Below are positions 44,916 through 54,663 of a DNA stretch of 64,000 bases, piece by piece. Positions within the stretch are counted from its first letter, which is position 1. Each line of letters begins with the position of its first letter. This stretch comes from Chryseobacterium sp. CH21. Lineage in GTDB: Bacteria > Bacteroidota > Bacteroidia > Flavobacteriales > Weeksellaceae. The notes below the pieces were generated by a model. It did not search any database and was not told where the DNA came from. It saw nothing but the letters and a program-made list of their open reading frames with translations. The DNA lies in assembly GCF_004119445.1 (NCBI RefSeq), contig NZ_QICI01000003.1, forward strand, positions 1-64,000, in the 5' to 3' direction. The translations under genes and the position numbers were made by a program.

Positions 44916-46529
44916 TTATAAACTAACCCCTCTTCTCCAGGGAATAAAGTCGTTTTGATTTAAAATGGCAGCCTTTGTTTTTACTTCTCCACTGGCTACT
45001 TTGATGATATATTCCAGCAGCTCTTCTGCTTTTTCATCAATTGTTTTTTCCCCTGTAATCACATCTCCGGTGTTGAAGTCGATAATATCCGGCATTCTCT
45101 CCGAAAGTGAGGTATTGGAAGATATTTTCACTACAGGAACCACAGGATTTCCGGTGGGAGTTCCAAGACCTGTTGTAAATAGTACAATATTGGAGCCTGA
45201 GCCAACCAATGCAGTTGTACATTCTACATCATTACCGGGTGTACACAATAAATTCAATCCCGGTTTCTTAATATATTCCGTAAAATCCAGCACATCATTG
45301 ACAGGTGATGAACCTCCTTTTTTAGCCGCTCCTGCAGATTTCATGGCATCAGTGATTAGCCCGTCTTTAATATTCCCCGGTGACGGATTCATATCAAAAC
45401 CAGATCCTGCAGCAACGACTGATTTTTCAAAGTCTTTCATCAACTGTAAAAATCTTTCTGCATCTTTTTCATTCACACAACGGTTCACCAGCTCCTGCTC
45501 TACTCCACACAATTCCGGGAATTCTGAAAGAATAGTTGCACCTCCAATTCCAGCTATTAAATCTGACAACTGTCCTAAAACCGGATTGGCAGAGATCCCA
45601 GAAAACCCATCTGATCCGCCACATTCTAACCCTAATACCAGTTTTGAAATGGGAGCAGGCTTTCTTTGAATCTCATTCGCTTTCTTAATAGCATCATAGG
45701 AATCTTTGATAATTCCGCTCAGCATTTCATCTACTGTTCCGGATTTTTGCTGTTCGTAAACAATAATCGGTTTTTTATTCTCAGGGCTGATCTTTTCCAA
45801 AGCATCTTTGAAAATCTGTACCTGAAGATTCTGACATCCCAGACTCAAAACAGTTGCTCCTGCTACATTCGGGTTATTGACATATCCTGCCAATAAACGT
45901 CCCAAAGCTTCGGCATCCTGACGAATTCCGCCACAGCCGCCCTGATGAGTGATGAATTTAACTTCAATATTTTTAAAAACTCTTTCATCCTCATCTTTTT
46001 CAACAATAGCTTCCGGATCCGAATTATTGATCAAAGATCTCAGCAATAGCTGATGTTTTGTTACTTTTTCGAATAAGAGTTCTTTTTCAAAAACATCTTT
46101 CAAAATCTCAACATTTCGGTTTTCACAAAAAACCAAAGGAAAAAACAACCATACATTTTCTGTTCCTATCTGCCCGTCTTCTCTGTGATACCCCATGAAC
46201 GTTCTGTCTTTCCACCTGTCTACATTCGGAGCTGTCCACGCAGTTGTTTCTGTTTTACCTTCTACTTTTGCGCTTTGATGTTTTACGTTTTCAGTGGTGA
46301 TGACTTCACCTTTTTGAATCGTTTGGCTGGCTTTTCCCACCAAAACACCGTACATGATAATGGCATCACCTGCTGAAAGATTTTCTGTGACAAACTTGTG
46401 CTTGGCCTTCGTATCTTTTATGATTTCATAACTAAGATGATCCAAAGTAACCGTTTCCCCCTGATGAAGATCAACCAGAGCTACAGCAACATTATCTTTG
46501 GAGTTTACTTTCAAGACTTTCTTCTGCAT
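44916..46529 (-). CDS. uxaA: Altronate dehydratase
   Basis: The 537-residue enzyme converts D-altronate to 2-keto-3-deoxygluconate (KDG). The N-terminal SAF domain is present (about residues 1-95, VALVDLHQGETVTLDHLSYEI). The catalytic region follows, with GYHREDGQIGTENVWLF, THQGGCGGIRQDAEALGRLLAGY, LGLECGGSDGFSGISANP and CTPGNDVECTTALVGSGSNIVLFTTGLGTPTGNPVVP; conserved cysteines and histidines bind iron. Full UxaA length with both halves fused. It lies five bases after uxaB in the minus-strand operon, so the galacturonate branch runs here. Confidence 0.95.
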   Translation of the reverse strand: MQKKVLKVNSKDNVAVALVDLHQGETVTLDHLSYEIIKDTKAKHKFVTENLSAGDAIIMYGVLVGKASQTIQKGEVITTENVKHQSAKVEGKTETTAWTAPNVDRWKDRTFMGYHREDGQIGTENVWLFFPLVFCENRNVEILKDVFEKELLFEKVTKHQLLLRSLINNSDPEAIVEKDEDERVFKNIEVKFITHQGGCGGIRQDAEALGRLLAGYVNNPNVAGATVLSLGCQNLQVQIFKDALEKISPENKKPIIVYEQQKSGTVDEMLSGIIKDSYDAIKKANEIQRKPAPISKLVLGLECGGSDGFSGISANPVLGQLSDLIAGIGGATILSEFPELCGVEQELVNRCVNEKDAERFLQLMKDFEKSVVAAGSGFDMNPSPGNIKDGLITDAMKSAGAAKKGGSSPVNDVLDFTEYIKKPGLNLLCTPGNDVECTTALVGSGSNIVLFTTGLGTPTGNPVVPVVKISSNTSLSERMPDIIDFNTGDVITGEKTIDEKAEELLEYIIKVASGEVKTKAAILNQNDFIPWRRGVSL

Positions 46530-46534
46530 GATTT

Positions 46535-47998
46535 TTAAGAATAGAATTGAACAAAATGATGATATGCTGTTTCTGCATCGTGATGATCAATTTCCCACAA
46601 AGCTTTTGCTACAGCGTCTTTCAAGCCTTCAACTTCTGTCAGATCTGTATCCCAGAAAGAAGTTTCACTTAATGCAAGTTGTGCTACTTTTTCGTAATCA
46701 TTGTTTAACCAGATTTCTTTGAATCGGTCAACAATCGTCTGTTCATCATTCAATGGAAGTACTTTGTCTTCAAAATTCCCCTGATAGAATCTGATGAGAC
46801 CCGCTAAAGAAAACGTTAAATTAAGCGGTAATTTTTGGTTGGTTTCCACATATTTCAATAAACTCGGCAGCACTCTCACTTTAAATTTAGATACAAAATA
46901 TAAAGCGATACTTGCCAGATGATGTTTAATAAAAGGATTTCTAAATCTGTCGAACACTTCTTCGGCAAAGTCTTTCAACTCATTTTCATCCAATCCTAAA
47001 GTTGGATTGACTTCATTGAAGATGGTATCTTTTAAAAACTTCCCGATGAACGGATTATCAATGGATTCTTTTACCGTTTCTTTTCCTGATAAAATGGCTG
47101 GAGCCAGCATTAAAGTATGCCCGCCATTTAGAATTCTTACTTTTCTGAGGCGGTACGGCTGAATATCATTTACCACCAGAATCTGTTCATTTATCTGATC
47201 AAAAGGAATTCTTTCTTTTAAATTTTTAACATCCTGAATGACAAACAGTAAAAATACTTCAGAGACTACCATCATCTGGTCTTCATAATCCAACTGTTCT
47301 TCATAGGTTTCTGCATCATCTTTTGGATATCCGGGAACAATCCTGTCTACCAATGTATTATGAAAGTAGTTTGACTGATCAATCCACTGCACAAAACCTT
47401 CTTCTAAATTCCAGAGCTGGGCATATTGAAGGATGATATTTTTTAAAGCCAAAGCATTGTCTTCAATCAGCTCGCAAGGAATGATTCTTAATCCTTTATC
47501 TGGAGATCCATTGAAATACTTAAATCTTTCATATAATAAAACGGTCAGTTTTGCCGGAAAGTTTTTATGTGGTCCTGCATGATAGTCTTCGGTTTCATCA
47601 TAAGCAATCCCGGTTTCTGTAGTATTGGAAAAGATAAATTCGAGTTCCTCTTCTTTTGCTAAAACCAGGAATTCGTCGTATTGTGTATAAGGGTTGATAG
47701 ACTTCTGAATGGAAGAAATCACCTGTTTTTCATCAATAATTTCACCTTTCTTTATTCCTCGCGTAAAAAGAGTGTACAGATTATCCTGCTCTTCAAGCTT
47801 GTGAACAGAACCTCCCGGTGTAGGCTGTACATTTACAATTCCTGCGTTGAAACCTGTCTTTCTATTTAACTGATCTATAATATAATCTGTAAATCCTCTC
47901 ATGAAATTCCCGCCTCCAAACTGTACTATTTTAATAGGAAGCTTTTCCTGAGATCCTTTGAATTGACGATTTAATTTTTGTTTTATCTGATTTTCCAT
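46535..47998 (-). CDS. uxaB: Tagaturonate reductase (altronate oxidoreductase)
   Basis: The mannitol-dehydrogenase-family enzyme has about 487 residues from ATG 47998 (MENQIKQKLNRQF); the open frame extends to 48079 without sense. The NAD-binding N-terminus is IKIVQFGGGNFMRGFTDYII. Central motifs include RIVPGYPKD and the catalytic region KVRILNGGHTLMLAPA, containing the conserved Lys, Asn and His. It reduces tagaturonate from UxaC to altronate in the cytosol. It is preceded by exuT (123 bases) and followed closely by uxaA. Confidence 0.93.
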   Translation of the reverse strand: MENQIKQKLNRQFKGSQEKLPIKIVQFGGGNFMRGFTDYIIDQLNRKTGFNAGIVNVQPTPGGSVHKLEEQDNLYTLFTRGIKKGEIIDEKQVISSIQKSINPYTQYDEFLVLAKEEELEFIFSNTTETGIAYDETEDYHAGPHKNFPAKLTVLLYERFKYFNGSPDKGLRIIPCELIEDNALALKNIILQYAQLWNLEEGFVQWIDQSNYFHNTLVDRIVPGYPKDDAETYEEQLDYEDQMMVVSEVFLLFVIQDVKNLKERIPFDQINEQILVVNDIQPYRLRKVRILNGGHTLMLAPAILSGKETVKESIDNPFIGKFLKDTIFNEVNPTLGLDENELKDFAEEVFDRFRNPFIKHHLASIALYFVSKFKVRVLPSLLKYVETNQKLPLNLTFSLAGLIRFYQGNFEDKVLPLNDEQTIVDRFKEIWLNNDYEKVAQLALSETSFWDTDLTEVEGLKDAVAKALWEIDHHDAETAYHHFVQFYS

Positions 47999-48121
47999 TT
48001 TTTCTAATCTTGATCTATTTTTGAATTGTAACGCAATGTCTGCAAAGACCTGTAAATTTGCGCTTAATTTCATTTGCAAAGGCGTTTACTCAATAAAGGA
48101 GCTTTTGCCTTTTGTTCATCT

Positions 48122-49648
48122 TTATTTTATCACTTTATATTTTGGAACCAGTGTTTTCATCACACTCCATGCAATAAGATAAGCGACTGCGCACACTGAG
48201 AAAATGATCATATATCCTTTATCAATTCCATCAGAAATTATAGCTCCCGATTTTTCCAGATCGTGAAGAAAATTCTCCGGCAAACGCTCATTGATATATT
48301 GTGGATATTTTTCCAATAAAGGTATTCCGTCAATAGTAGTCCATGCTTTATGAGCATGATCGAATAACACTCCTGAAGATTTATTGATTAAAAAAGAACC
48401 GATTCCGCCTGCCATTCCGCCAATTCCTGTGATGGTAGCAATAGCTTTTTTGGGAAACATATCGCCAACAGTTGAGAAAATATTCGCTGACCATGCCTGA
48501 TGAGCAGCCCCCGCTATTCCGATGATCAATACCGGAATCCAATACGAAATTGAGCCTAAAGGTTGTGCTAAAAGGGCCAATAATGGGAAAAAAGCAAAAA
48601 TCAACATCGCTTTCATCCTTCCGGAATAAGCATTCATTCCTTTTTTCTCCACGAAATACTTAGGAAGCCATCCTCCGATGATGGAGAATAAAGTGATCAT
48701 ATAAAGAACGAATAACGGCAAGGCGCTTTGTGTAGAATCCATTTTGTAAACAGAACTCAGATAGGCAGGAGTCCAAAAAAGAAAAAACCACCAGATTCCG
48801 TCTGTCATAAACTTTCCGAAAGCAAATGCCCAGGTCTGTCTGTAACTGAAACATTCTTTGAAGGAAAATTTCTTTTCTGATACGGATGAACCATTTGCAG
48901 TCAAATCATCCTGATCCTGTTGAATATAAGTAAGCTCATGTTCATTGACTTTATGATGCTCATGAGGTTTTTTGTAATAGAATACCCAAAGCCCCATCCA
49001 GACAAAACCTAAAGCTCCAATAATGATAAACGCCCACTCCCAACCCATCGATTTTGCAATAAAAGGAATGGTAATCGGTGCCGCCAAGGCTCCAACTGTT
49101 GCTCCGGCATTAAAAATACTGGTTGCCAACGCTCTGTCTTTCTTTGGAAAATATTCTGCAGTAGTTTTTATCGCTGCTGGAAAATTTCCGGCTTCCCCAA
49201 CGGCCAGCACGAAACGGGCGAAAATAAACAAGGTAACACTGGTGCTGATAATAGCACCCACATTATCTACTCTTCCGATAATCTCTTTAGATTCGTGAAA
49301 ACCTACCAGCCAGTTTCCCGTAAGAACTCCTGAAGTAGCAATACCGCAAAAAGCGTGAATAACAGCTCCTACAGACCAGATTCCGATAGCCCAAAGAAAA
49401 CCTTTTTTGGTATCCATCCAGTCTACAAATTTCCCGGCAAAAAGCATACTTACTGCATAGAAAATAGAAAATAATGCCGTGATATTTCCATAGTCATTAT
49501 TATTCCAGTGAAATTCCGGAGCAATGAAATCTTTCCAGGTGAGTGACAGCACCTGCCGATCCATATAATTGATGGTCGTTGCAATAAAAAGAAGCACGCA
49601 GATTGTCCATCTGAACTGAGTCGGTTTCGGGGATATTTCTTTATTCAT
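48122..49648 (-). CDS. exuT: Hexuronate transporter, MFS family
   Basis: The 508-residue inner-membrane permease has 12 predicted helices. The opening RWTICVLLFIATTINYMDRQVLSLTWKDF is the classic start of the anion:cation symporter branch (ExuT/GudP). An extra segment of about 50 residues lies around 110-140, and a charged cytosolic loop at about 225-265. It imports galacturonate and glucuronate. It is the first gene of the exuT-uxaB-uxaA unit. The 219-base gap before it contains a GATTAATCGATC palindrome-like word (49817-49828) and CGATTG half-sites near the start. Confidence 0.88.
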   Translation of the reverse strand: MNKEISPKPTQFRWTICVLLFIATTINYMDRQVLSLTWKDFIAPEFHWNNNDYGNITALFSIFYAVSMLFAGKFVDWMDTKKGFLWAIGIWSVGAVIHAFCGIATSGVLTGNWLVGFHESKEIIGRVDNVGAIISTSVTLFIFARFVLAVGEAGNFPAAIKTTAEYFPKKDRALATSIFNAGATVGALAAPITIPFIAKSMGWEWAFIIIGALGFVWMGLWVFYYKKPHEHHKVNEHELTYIQQDQDDLTANGSSVSEKKFSFKECFSYRQTWAFAFGKFMTDGIWWFFLFWTPAYLSSVYKMDSTQSALPLFVLYMITLFSIIGGWLPKYFVEKKGMNAYSGRMKAMLIFAFFPLLALLAQPLGSISYWIPVLIIGIAGAAHQAWSANIFSTVGDMFPKKAIATITGIGGMAGGIGSFLINKSSGVLFDHAHKAWTTIDGIPLLEKYPQYINERLPENFLHDLEKSGAIISDGIDKGYMIIFSVCAVAYLIAWSVMKTLVPKYKVIK

Positions 49649-49867
49649 ATCAATCGTTAATAGTATTGATTTTTATTGATTTTGACAACAAAATGGGGCA
49701 AAAAACTCCCAACCTGTACTATTTTAGCACAGAAATGATTAATTTTTTAAACCATTTGAATTTGATTAAGGGATTGAGATTAATGAGATTGAATGTTATG
49801 ATCCTGTTTAGTCTCTGATTAATCGATCTAAACTCCCTTTATGGCTTCATTAAAATGATAAGAACAA

Positions 49868-50536
49868 TTATCTTAGTTCTTTAATGATCTGTATTGAATG
49901 GGCTACAGCTTCTGTGATTTTTGCATAGTCATATTCCCCGTTTTCATTTTTTACAAACAGCTGAGAGCCAAGTCCAACGCAATAAGCTCCTGCAGAAATC
50001 CATTCACTGATGTTTTCTTTTGTCGGAATGACTCCGCCTGTAGGCATTATATTTGACCATGGCATCGGGCCTTTCACGGCTTTGATGAATTCCGGACCAC
50101 CGACTTGTGTTGCCGGGAAGATTTTTACAATCTCTGCTCCTAATTCTTCAGCATAAGAAATTTCAGAAACAGAACCACATCCTGGCATCCATGCAATTTT
50201 TCTTCGGTTGCAAACCTTTGCCACTTCAGGGTTTAAAATGGGAGCTACAATAAAGTTTGCCCCATTCTGAATATATAATGAAGCGGTTGCCGGATCAAGA
50301 ACAGATCCAATTCCCAGGATCATTTCAGGTGTTTCTTTGGCTGCATATTTTACCAGTTCAGCAAAAACCTCGTGACCAAAATCACCTCTGTTGGTGAATT
50401 CAAAAACACGGGCTCCTCCATCAAAACAAGCTTTTACAATTTTCTTGCAAATGTCAATATCTGCATGATAAAATACAGGCACAATCCCTGTTTGCTTTGC
50501 CATTAAGGCTACTTCTATCCTATTAAATCTTGCCAT
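49868..50536 (-). CDS. kdgA: 2-keto-3-deoxy-6-phosphogluconate aldolase
   Basis: The 222-residue class I aldolase cleaves KDPG to pyruvate and glyceraldehyde 3-phosphate. Motifs are GIVPVFYH near the N-terminus, RVFEFTNRG (the catalytic glutamate region), the Schiff-base lysine K138 in EIVKIFPATQVGG, and the phosphate-binding IMPTGGV. It is two bases downstream of kdgK and is the last gene of the kduI-kduD-uxaC-kdgK-kdgA operon. It is also called eda. Confidence 0.93.
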   Translation of the reverse strand: MARFNRIEVALMAKQTGIVPVFYHADIDICKKIVKACFDGGARVFEFTNRGDFGHEVFAELVKYAAKETPEMILGIGSVLDPATASLYIQNGANFIVAPILNPEVAKVCNRRKIAWMPGCGSVSEISYAEELGAEIVKIFPATQVGGPEFIKAVKGPMPWSNIMPTGGVIPTKENISEWISAGAYCVGLGSQLFVKNENGEYDYAKITEAVAHSIQIIKELR

Positions 50537-50538
50537 AG

Positions 50539-51543
50539 TTATCTTTTTATTCTTCCTCCTGAATTTCCGTTCATCACTTCCAGAATATCCTCTACACTTG
50601 CGTAGTTGATATCTCCGGGAATGGTATGTTTAACCGCACAGGCTGCATTGGCAAAACTCAACGCTTTTTTATGATCAAAATGCTTTAAACCATAGATTAG
50701 TCCTGCTGCAAAAGCATCTCCAGTTCCTATTCTGTCAACAACAGGATTAATTTCCAGAAGTTCCGTTTCAAAATAGGTTTCATCTACCCACGCTCTTCCC
50801 TGAGTTTGCTGAGTGCTGGCCGTAATACCAATTCTTATTTTATCAAAAACCCTTTGAACAGAAGGAATTTGTTGTTTTAATTCTTTACAGGCTTCAATGA
50901 AACCTTCTTTGTCTGAGGAAAACTGGGCTCCGAGAATTTCATTGATTTCGTTTACTCCTCCGATAAAAATGGTGGAATAAGAAACCAGTTCTTTCAGTAC
51001 TTCAGGTCCTTTTTTGCCATATTTCCAAAGATTGGAGCGGTAAGCCGGATCTGTGGAAATTTCAATTCCTTTATTCCGGGCGGTTTTCAAACCTTCTTTC
51101 AATGCTTCATAAGCAGATTCTGAAATACCAGGACTGATGCCTGTCCAGTGAAAATATTCACAATCTTCAAGCGCATTTTCCCAGTTAATATATTCAGGAT
51201 TGATATTGGCAAAAGAACCGTTGAGTCTGTTATAAGCAATTCTGCTGGCACGAACGGATGAACCTACCTCAAGAAAATACAACCCCAAAGGATATTCATT
51301 TTTATGAATGAAATTTGTTTCAACTCCAAGGCTTTGAATGAAAGAAACTGCTGATTCTCCTACAAAATCATCCGAAACACAACCGATATGTCTTACTTCA
51401 CAACCCATTGTTGACAAGGAAGAAGCAACGTTCAGCTCTGTTCCTCCGAAAAAGAATTCCATTTCGTGGCTTTGCTTCATCATTCTGTTTCCGGGTGGGG
51501 AAAGTCTCATGATCACTTCACCGAATGTGATTATTTTGCCCAT
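50539..51543 (-). CDS. kdgK: 2-keto-3-deoxygluconate kinase
   Basis: The 334-residue PfkB-family sugar kinase has N-terminal substrate motif ITFGEVIMRLSPPGNRMM and FFGGTELNVASSLSTMG, and the C-terminal signature DRIGTGDAFAAGLIYG, with catalytic base D276. It phosphorylates KDG to KDPG with ATP. Position directly between uxaC and kdgA supports KDG rather than fructose or ribose as the substrate. Confidence 0.93.
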   Translation of the reverse strand: MGKIITFGEVIMRLSPPGNRMMKQSHEMEFFFGGTELNVASSLSTMGCEVRHIGCVSDDFVGESAVSFIQSLGVETNFIHKNEYPLGLYFLEVGSSVRASRIAYNRLNGSFANINPEYINWENALEDCEYFHWTGISPGISESAYEALKEGLKTARNKGIEISTDPAYRSNLWKYGKKGPEVLKELVSYSTIFIGGVNEINEILGAQFSSDKEGFIEACKELKQQIPSVQRVFDKIRIGITASTQQTQGRAWVDETYFETELLEINPVVDRIGTGDAFAAGLIYGLKHFDHKKALSFANAACAVKHTIPGDINYASVEDILEVMNGNSGGRIKR

Positions 51544-51553
51544 AGCTTTTCAA

Positions 51554-52951
51554 TTAAAAATCAAAATAATTTTTCGCGTTATGGTAACAGATATCTGAAA
51601 TGGTTTTCCCGATCAGTTCTATATCATCCGGCAATTCACCGTTTTTCATTTCTTCCCCGAAGAGGTTGCACAATACTCTTCTGAAGTACTCGTGTCTCGG
51701 GTAAGAAAGAAAGCTTCTTGAGTCAGTAAGCATTCCTACGAAACAGCTTATTAATCCCATATTGGAAAGGGCATTCATCTGTTTGATCATTCCGTCTTTC
51801 TGATCAAGAAACCACCATCCGGAGCCAAACTGTACTTTCCCTTTGATGCTTCCATCATTGAAATTCCCAATCATTGTTGCGAAAATCTCGTTATCAGCAG
51901 GATTTAAATTGTATAAAATGGTTTTTGTGAGTTTATCTTTTCCGTCTAAAGTATTTAAAAATTTAGACAGCGTTTCCGCCTGTACAAAGTCTCCGATAGA
52001 ATCCCAGCCTGTATCAGGTCCTAAGATTCTGTGCATTCTTTCATTATTATTTCTCAAAGCTCCTAAATGGAACTGCTGAACCCATCCGTATTGATGATAA
52101 GCTTCCCCTAAGAATAATAAAATAGCAGTTTTGAATTGGTTAACCTGCTTTTCTGCAATCACTTTCCCTGCTAATTTATCATTGAAAATAGCATTCACTT
52201 CAGCTTCTGTAGCTTCTTCAAAAGAAATATTGTTTAAACCGTGATCACACAGTCTGCATCCGTTTTCATGAAAATATTGGATTCTTTTAAGCAAAACATC
52301 ACATAAAGTCTGGTAAGAATTGATTTCAATCCCTGCTGATGCTCCCAGTTTTGCAATATAATCTGGAAAATTGTGGTTTTCAATCAGAATGGCTTTATCC
52401 GGACGGAATGCTGTGCTTACTTTGATACTGAAATCACTTTTTGCCAGATCCTGATGATAATTCAAAGTGTCTGTAGGATCTTCTGTAGTACATAGAGATT
52501 CCACATTCATCATTTTTAAAAGACCTCTGGTAGATTTTTCAGGGGTTTGAAGCTGAGCGGTGATATTTTCATAGATTTCTGATGCATTATCTCCATTCAA
52601 AAGCTCATCAATTCCGAAATATCTTTTCAATTCCAGATGAGTCCAGTGATACAGAGGGTTTCTCAATGTATACGGAACTGTTTTTGCCCAGGCTTCGAAT
52701 TTCTCTTTGTCTGAAGCCTCTCCCGTGATGAATTTTTCATTGACTCCCATCGTTCTCATGGCTCTCCATTTGTAGTGGTCGCCAGCAATCCAGACTTTGG
52801 AAATATTGTCAAAAACAGTATCTTCTGCAATATCTTTAGGAATCAAATGATTATGATAATCGATGATCGGTTGCTTTTCTGCGAATCTGAAGTAAAGTTC
52901 TTCAGCATATTTATTTTGTAATAAAAATTGGTCTGTTATAAAAGGTTTCAT
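51554..52951 (-). CDS. uxaC: Glucuronate/galacturonate isomerase
   Basis: The 465-residue metal-dependent isomerase starts at MKPFITDQFLLQNKYAEELYF (ATG 52951; the longer frame to 53011 overlaps kduD). Key motifs are IIDYHNHLIPKDIAED (metal-binding histidines), HWTHLELKRYFGID, CTTEDPTDTLNYHQDL, HLGALRNNNERMHRILGPDTGWDSIGD and LTDSRSFLSYPRHEYFRR. It converts galacturonate to tagaturonate and glucuronate to fructuronate. No uxuA or uxuB for the fructuronate branch is visible in the window. Confidence 0.95.
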   Translation of the reverse strand: MKPFITDQFLLQNKYAEELYFRFAEKQPIIDYHNHLIPKDIAEDTVFDNISKVWIAGDHYKWRAMRTMGVNEKFITGEASDKEKFEAWAKTVPYTLRNPLYHWTHLELKRYFGIDELLNGDNASEIYENITAQLQTPEKSTRGLLKMMNVESLCTTEDPTDTLNYHQDLAKSDFSIKVSTAFRPDKAILIENHNFPDYIAKLGASAGIEINSYQTLCDVLLKRIQYFHENGCRLCDHGLNNISFEEATEAEVNAIFNDKLAGKVIAEKQVNQFKTAILLFLGEAYHQYGWVQQFHLGALRNNNERMHRILGPDTGWDSIGDFVQAETLSKFLNTLDGKDKLTKTILYNLNPADNEIFATMIGNFNDGSIKGKVQFGSGWWFLDQKDGMIKQMNALSNMGLISCFVGMLTDSRSFLSYPRHEYFRRVLCNLFGEEMKNGELPDDIELIGKTISDICYHNAKNYFDF

Positions 52952-52967
52952 TTTTTTTAGTCTGTTG

Positions 52968-53750
52968 TTATTCATTAGCAGGTTTTCCAATGGTCGCCAG
53001 GATTCCTCCATCTACGTAAATAATCTGTCCGTTGATGAATCTGCTTGCGTCAGAAGCAAGGAAAATAGCTGTTCCGGCCAAGTCTTCCGGGTTTCCCCAT
53101 CTTCCTTCCGGCGTTCTGCTGATGATAAAATCATTGAAAGGATTTCCATCCACACGGATGGGTTCTGTCTGGGAGGTTGCAAAATATCCGGGACCGATTC
53201 CGTTCACCTGAATATTGTGTTTTGCCCATTCTGTTGCCAGATTTTTGGTAAGCATTTTAAGGCCGCCTTTTGCTGAAGCATAAGCCACTACATTGTCACG
53301 TCCCAGCTCACTCATCATGGAGCAGATGTTGATAATTTTCCCGGATTTTCTTTTAATCATATACTTCCCGATTAATTTCGACATGATAAAAGGTCCGGTA
53401 AGATCTACATCAATTACTTTTCTAAAGTCTTCCACTTCCATATCAATAGCAGGAATACGCTTGATGATTCCAGCATTGTTGACAAGGATGTCTATTTTTC
53501 CATGTGTGGCTTCCATTAAAGCTACTTTCTGAGCAGCTTCCAGCTCATCCGTCACATCAAAAATATAGCCCGTTGCTTTATACCCTTTTTCGTGGTAGTA
53601 ATTCAATGCTTCTTCAAGTTTTGATGGCGTTGTACTGGTTATTGCAAGTTCAGCACCTGCCGCAGCAAGCCCTTCTGCCATTGCCATTCCTAGTCCGTGA
53701 GTACCTCCGGTAACCACAGCTACCTTTCCGGATAAATCAAATAAATTCAT
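52968..53750 (-). CDS. kduD: 2-deoxy-D-gluconate 3-dehydrogenase (DKII to KDG reductase)
   Basis: The 260-residue classical short-chain dehydrogenase has nucleotide motif VTGGTHGLGMAMAEGL, NNAG in ILVNNAGIIKR, the catalytic Ser in INICSMMSELG and YxxxK in AYASAKGG, then IGPGYFATSQT. It reduces 2,5-diketo-3-deoxygluconate, made by KduI, to KDG. It is eight bases after kduI. Alternative members of this family are gluconate 5-dehydrogenases; the kduI neighbour decides for KduD. Confidence 0.92.
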   Translation of the reverse strand: MNLFDLSGKVAVVTGGTHGLGMAMAEGLAAAGAELAITSTTPSKLEEALNYYHEKGYKATGYIFDVTDELEAAQKVALMEATHGKIDILVNNAGIIKRIPAIDMEVEDFRKVIDVDLTGPFIMSKLIGKYMIKRKSGKIINICSMMSELGRDNVVAYASAKGGLKMLTKNLATEWAKHNIQVNGIGPGYFATSQTEPIRVDGNPFNDFIISRTPEGRWGNPEDLAGTAIFLASDASRFINGQIIYVDGGILATIGKPANE

Positions 53751-53758
53751 TGGAAAAA

Positions 53759-54595
53759 TTACTTTAGTTCGTTTGTTTTAATACCGTCCATATCGCCGTA
53801 GTCCATATTTTCTCCGGCCATACCCCAGATAAAAGTATAATTGGCGGTACCTACCCCAGAGTGGATAGACCATTCCGGAGACAATACTGCCTGTCTGTTC
53901 TTCATAAACAGATGACGGGTTTCGTGAGGCTGTCCCATAAAATGACTTACCGTCTGCCCTTCTTCCAGATCAAAATAGAAATAAGCTTCCATTCTTCTGG
54001 TGTGGGTATGGGCAGGCATCGTGTTCCAGACACTTCCGGGATGAAGTTCAGTCATTCCCATCTGAAGCTGGCAGGTTTCTACAACAGAATTAACAATCAG
54101 TTTGTTGATGGTACGCTTATTCGCATATTTTTCTTCGCCCAGCTCTACAATTTCTGCTTCATTTTTGGTGATTTTCTTTGTGGGATATGCATGATGTGCC
54201 GGAGCTGAATTGATATAGAAATAAGACTGTTGTTCACTTGCCTTTTCAAAGATCACTTCTTTAGCTCCTTTTCCGATGTATAAAGCTTCCTTGTTACCAA
54301 GCTCATATACAGTTCCATCTACTGTTATTTTCCCTGCTCCTCCTACATTGATGATTCCCAGCTCTCTTCTGTCCAGAAAGCTTTCTGCTTTCAGATCATC
54401 AGTAGGTTCCAGTTTCAGAGCTCTGGAAGAAGGCATTATACCTCCCACAATAAGCCTGTCATACATAGAATAGACCAGTTTTATCTTATCCACATTGAAT
54501 AAATCATCGATCAGAAACTCCCTCCTGAGATCTTCTGTGGTATATTTTTTCACATCTTCAGGATGATGGGCGTAACGAAATTCTGATTGTGCCAT
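53759..54595 (-). CDS. kduI: 4-deoxy-L-threo-5-hexosulose-uronate isomerase
   Basis: The 278-residue double-cupin enzyme isomerises the unsaturated uronate made by pectate lyase (as DKI) to DKII. The family start is seen (SEFRYAHHPEDVKKYTTEDLRREFLIDDLF). The zinc site is in WNTMPAHTHTRRMEAYFYFDL (HxH plus E) with a later H in MGQPHETRHLFMKN, and the end is GENMDYGDMDGIKTNELK. It is the first gene of the five-gene minus-strand operon, controlled by the palindromic operator at 54648. Confidence 0.96.
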   Translation of the reverse strand: MAQSEFRYAHHPEDVKKYTTEDLRREFLIDDLFNVDKIKLVYSMYDRLIVGGIMPSSRALKLEPTDDLKAESFLDRRELGIINVGGAGKITVDGTVYELGNKEALYIGKGAKEVIFEKASEQQSYFYINSAPAHHAYPTKKITKNEAEIVELGEEKYANKRTINKLIVNSVVETCQLQMGMTELHPGSVWNTMPAHTHTRRMEAYFYFDLEEGQTVSHFMGQPHETRHLFMKNRQAVLSPEWSIHSGVGTANYTFIWGMAGENMDYGDMDGIKTNELK

Positions 54596-54630
54596 ACTAC
54601 TATTTTTACTTTTTCTTTTTACGGTTTTAG

Positions 54631-54663
54631 CAAACCTATTAAATTAAATGTAATCGATTGCAT
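54631..54663 (-). promoter_or_regulatory. kduI promoter with LacI-type operator
   Basis: On the minus strand TAGGTTTG (54631-54638) fits the TAnnTTTG -7 element exactly. The palindrome ATGTAATCGATTGCAT (54648-54663) covers the -33 region. A protein bound there would block the promoter of kduI-kduD-uxaC-kdgK-kdgA. Confidence 0.6.

Noticed and set aside
44965..45669. 234-codon open frame on the plus strand opposite uxaA
   Set aside because: It lies entirely antisense to a clearly real gene, is rich in Ser, Thr and Pro as mirror frames are, and has no recognisable motif.
49817..49828. GATTAATCGATC as a third regulator operator before exuT
   Set aside because: It shares only the ATCGAT core with the two good operators and is about 170 bases from the start codon; too weak to list as a site.
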